In this document: one piece after another, positions 5,692 to 5,774 of the stretch | Layout of the letters: each line of letters opens with the position of its first letter | How positions within the stretch are numbered: the stretch's first letter is position 1 | NCBI GenBank assembly: GCA_030691985.1 | Contig: JAUYDB010000128.1 | Location: 1-5,774, forward strand | From: Candidatus Omnitrophota bacterium | Lineage (GTDB): Bacteria; Omnitrophota; Gorgyraeia; 2-01-FULL-45-10 | Direction: 5' to 3' | Length of the DNA: 5,774 bases | Made by a program: the position numbers and the translations under genes | Notes under the pieces: generated by a model | Databases searched by the model: none | Seen by the model: the letters and a program-made list of their open reading frames with translations, nothing else | What the model was told of the DNA's origin: nothing

Positions 5692-5774
5692 ACAGGCACA
5701 ATTTTTCCCTCATTTTTTGTAATAAATCAGAGTTGAAAGAGACGATGATAAAAAGGGGTCTGACCCAACGCGTC
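5682..5774. repeat. Non-coding tail resembling a transposase-associated palindromic element
   Basis: No gene is seen after cbiH. The stretch starts AACCCGGGGGACAGGCACAA, has two T runs, and near its end has AAAAGGGGTCTGACCC, in which GGGTC-T-GACCC (5756-5766) is a short palindrome. From memory, GGGGACAGGCAC and GGGTC-N-GACCC motifs are common beside REP-associated (IS200-like) tyrosine transposase genes in environmental genomes. The window ends before any such gene could be seen, so this identification is tentative. Confidence 0.4.

Overview
The window is a single plus-strand operon segment for anaerobic (early cobalt insertion, cobalt-precorrin) cobalamin biosynthesis. The order is cbiO, cbiD, cbiE, cbiL, cbiF, cbiG, cbiH. 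All seven products are recognisable from motifs in their translations. The gene set points to an anaerobic or facultatively anaerobic bacterium. Dispersed GC-rich palindromic repeats and the lysine-rich proteins resemble uncultured lineages such as Omnitrophota, but that taxonomic guess rests on memory and is weak.

Layout: positions 1-143 hold three copies of a GC-rich palindromic repeat (two direct, one inverted). The last copy ends 11 nt before the cbiO start. cbiO (155-991) is the ATPase of an ECF-type cobalt importer; its membrane partners cbiM/cbiN/cbiQ would be expected upstream, outside the window. cbiD (988-2109) ends in a perfect 18-bp inverted repeat that encodes its last 12 residues and runs into the stop codon. 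After a 17-nt gap come cbiE (2127-2747), cbiL (2723-3463), cbiF (3460-4218), cbiG (4215-4949) and cbiH (about 4946-5677). The last 97 bases are non-coding and carry motifs that look like another dispersed element, plus a possible imperfect hairpin.

How the genes work together: CbiO powers cobalt uptake. CbiL methylates C20 of cobalt-factor II. CbiH methylates C17 and contracts the ring. CbiF methylates C11. CbiG opens the delta-lactone and releases acetaldehyde. CbiD methylates C1 and CbiE methylates C5. The next enzyme, CbiT (C15 methylation and decarboxylation), often sits between cbiE and cbiL but is absent here, because those two genes overlap. cbiC, cbiA and the cobalt-precorrin-6A reductase are also not in the window. 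Five of the six gene junctions overlap (ATGA, ATGA, GTGA, probably CTGA, and one 25-nt overlap), which suggests one mRNA with translational coupling. The only junction with a gap is cbiD/cbiE, exactly where the palindrome lies.

I see no new multi-gene system. The points worth a second look are the palindrome forming the end of cbiD, a G-quadruplex motif competing with a hairpin just before cbiO, a CbiG lacking its usual middle domain, a likely CTG start for cbiH, and the missing cbiT.
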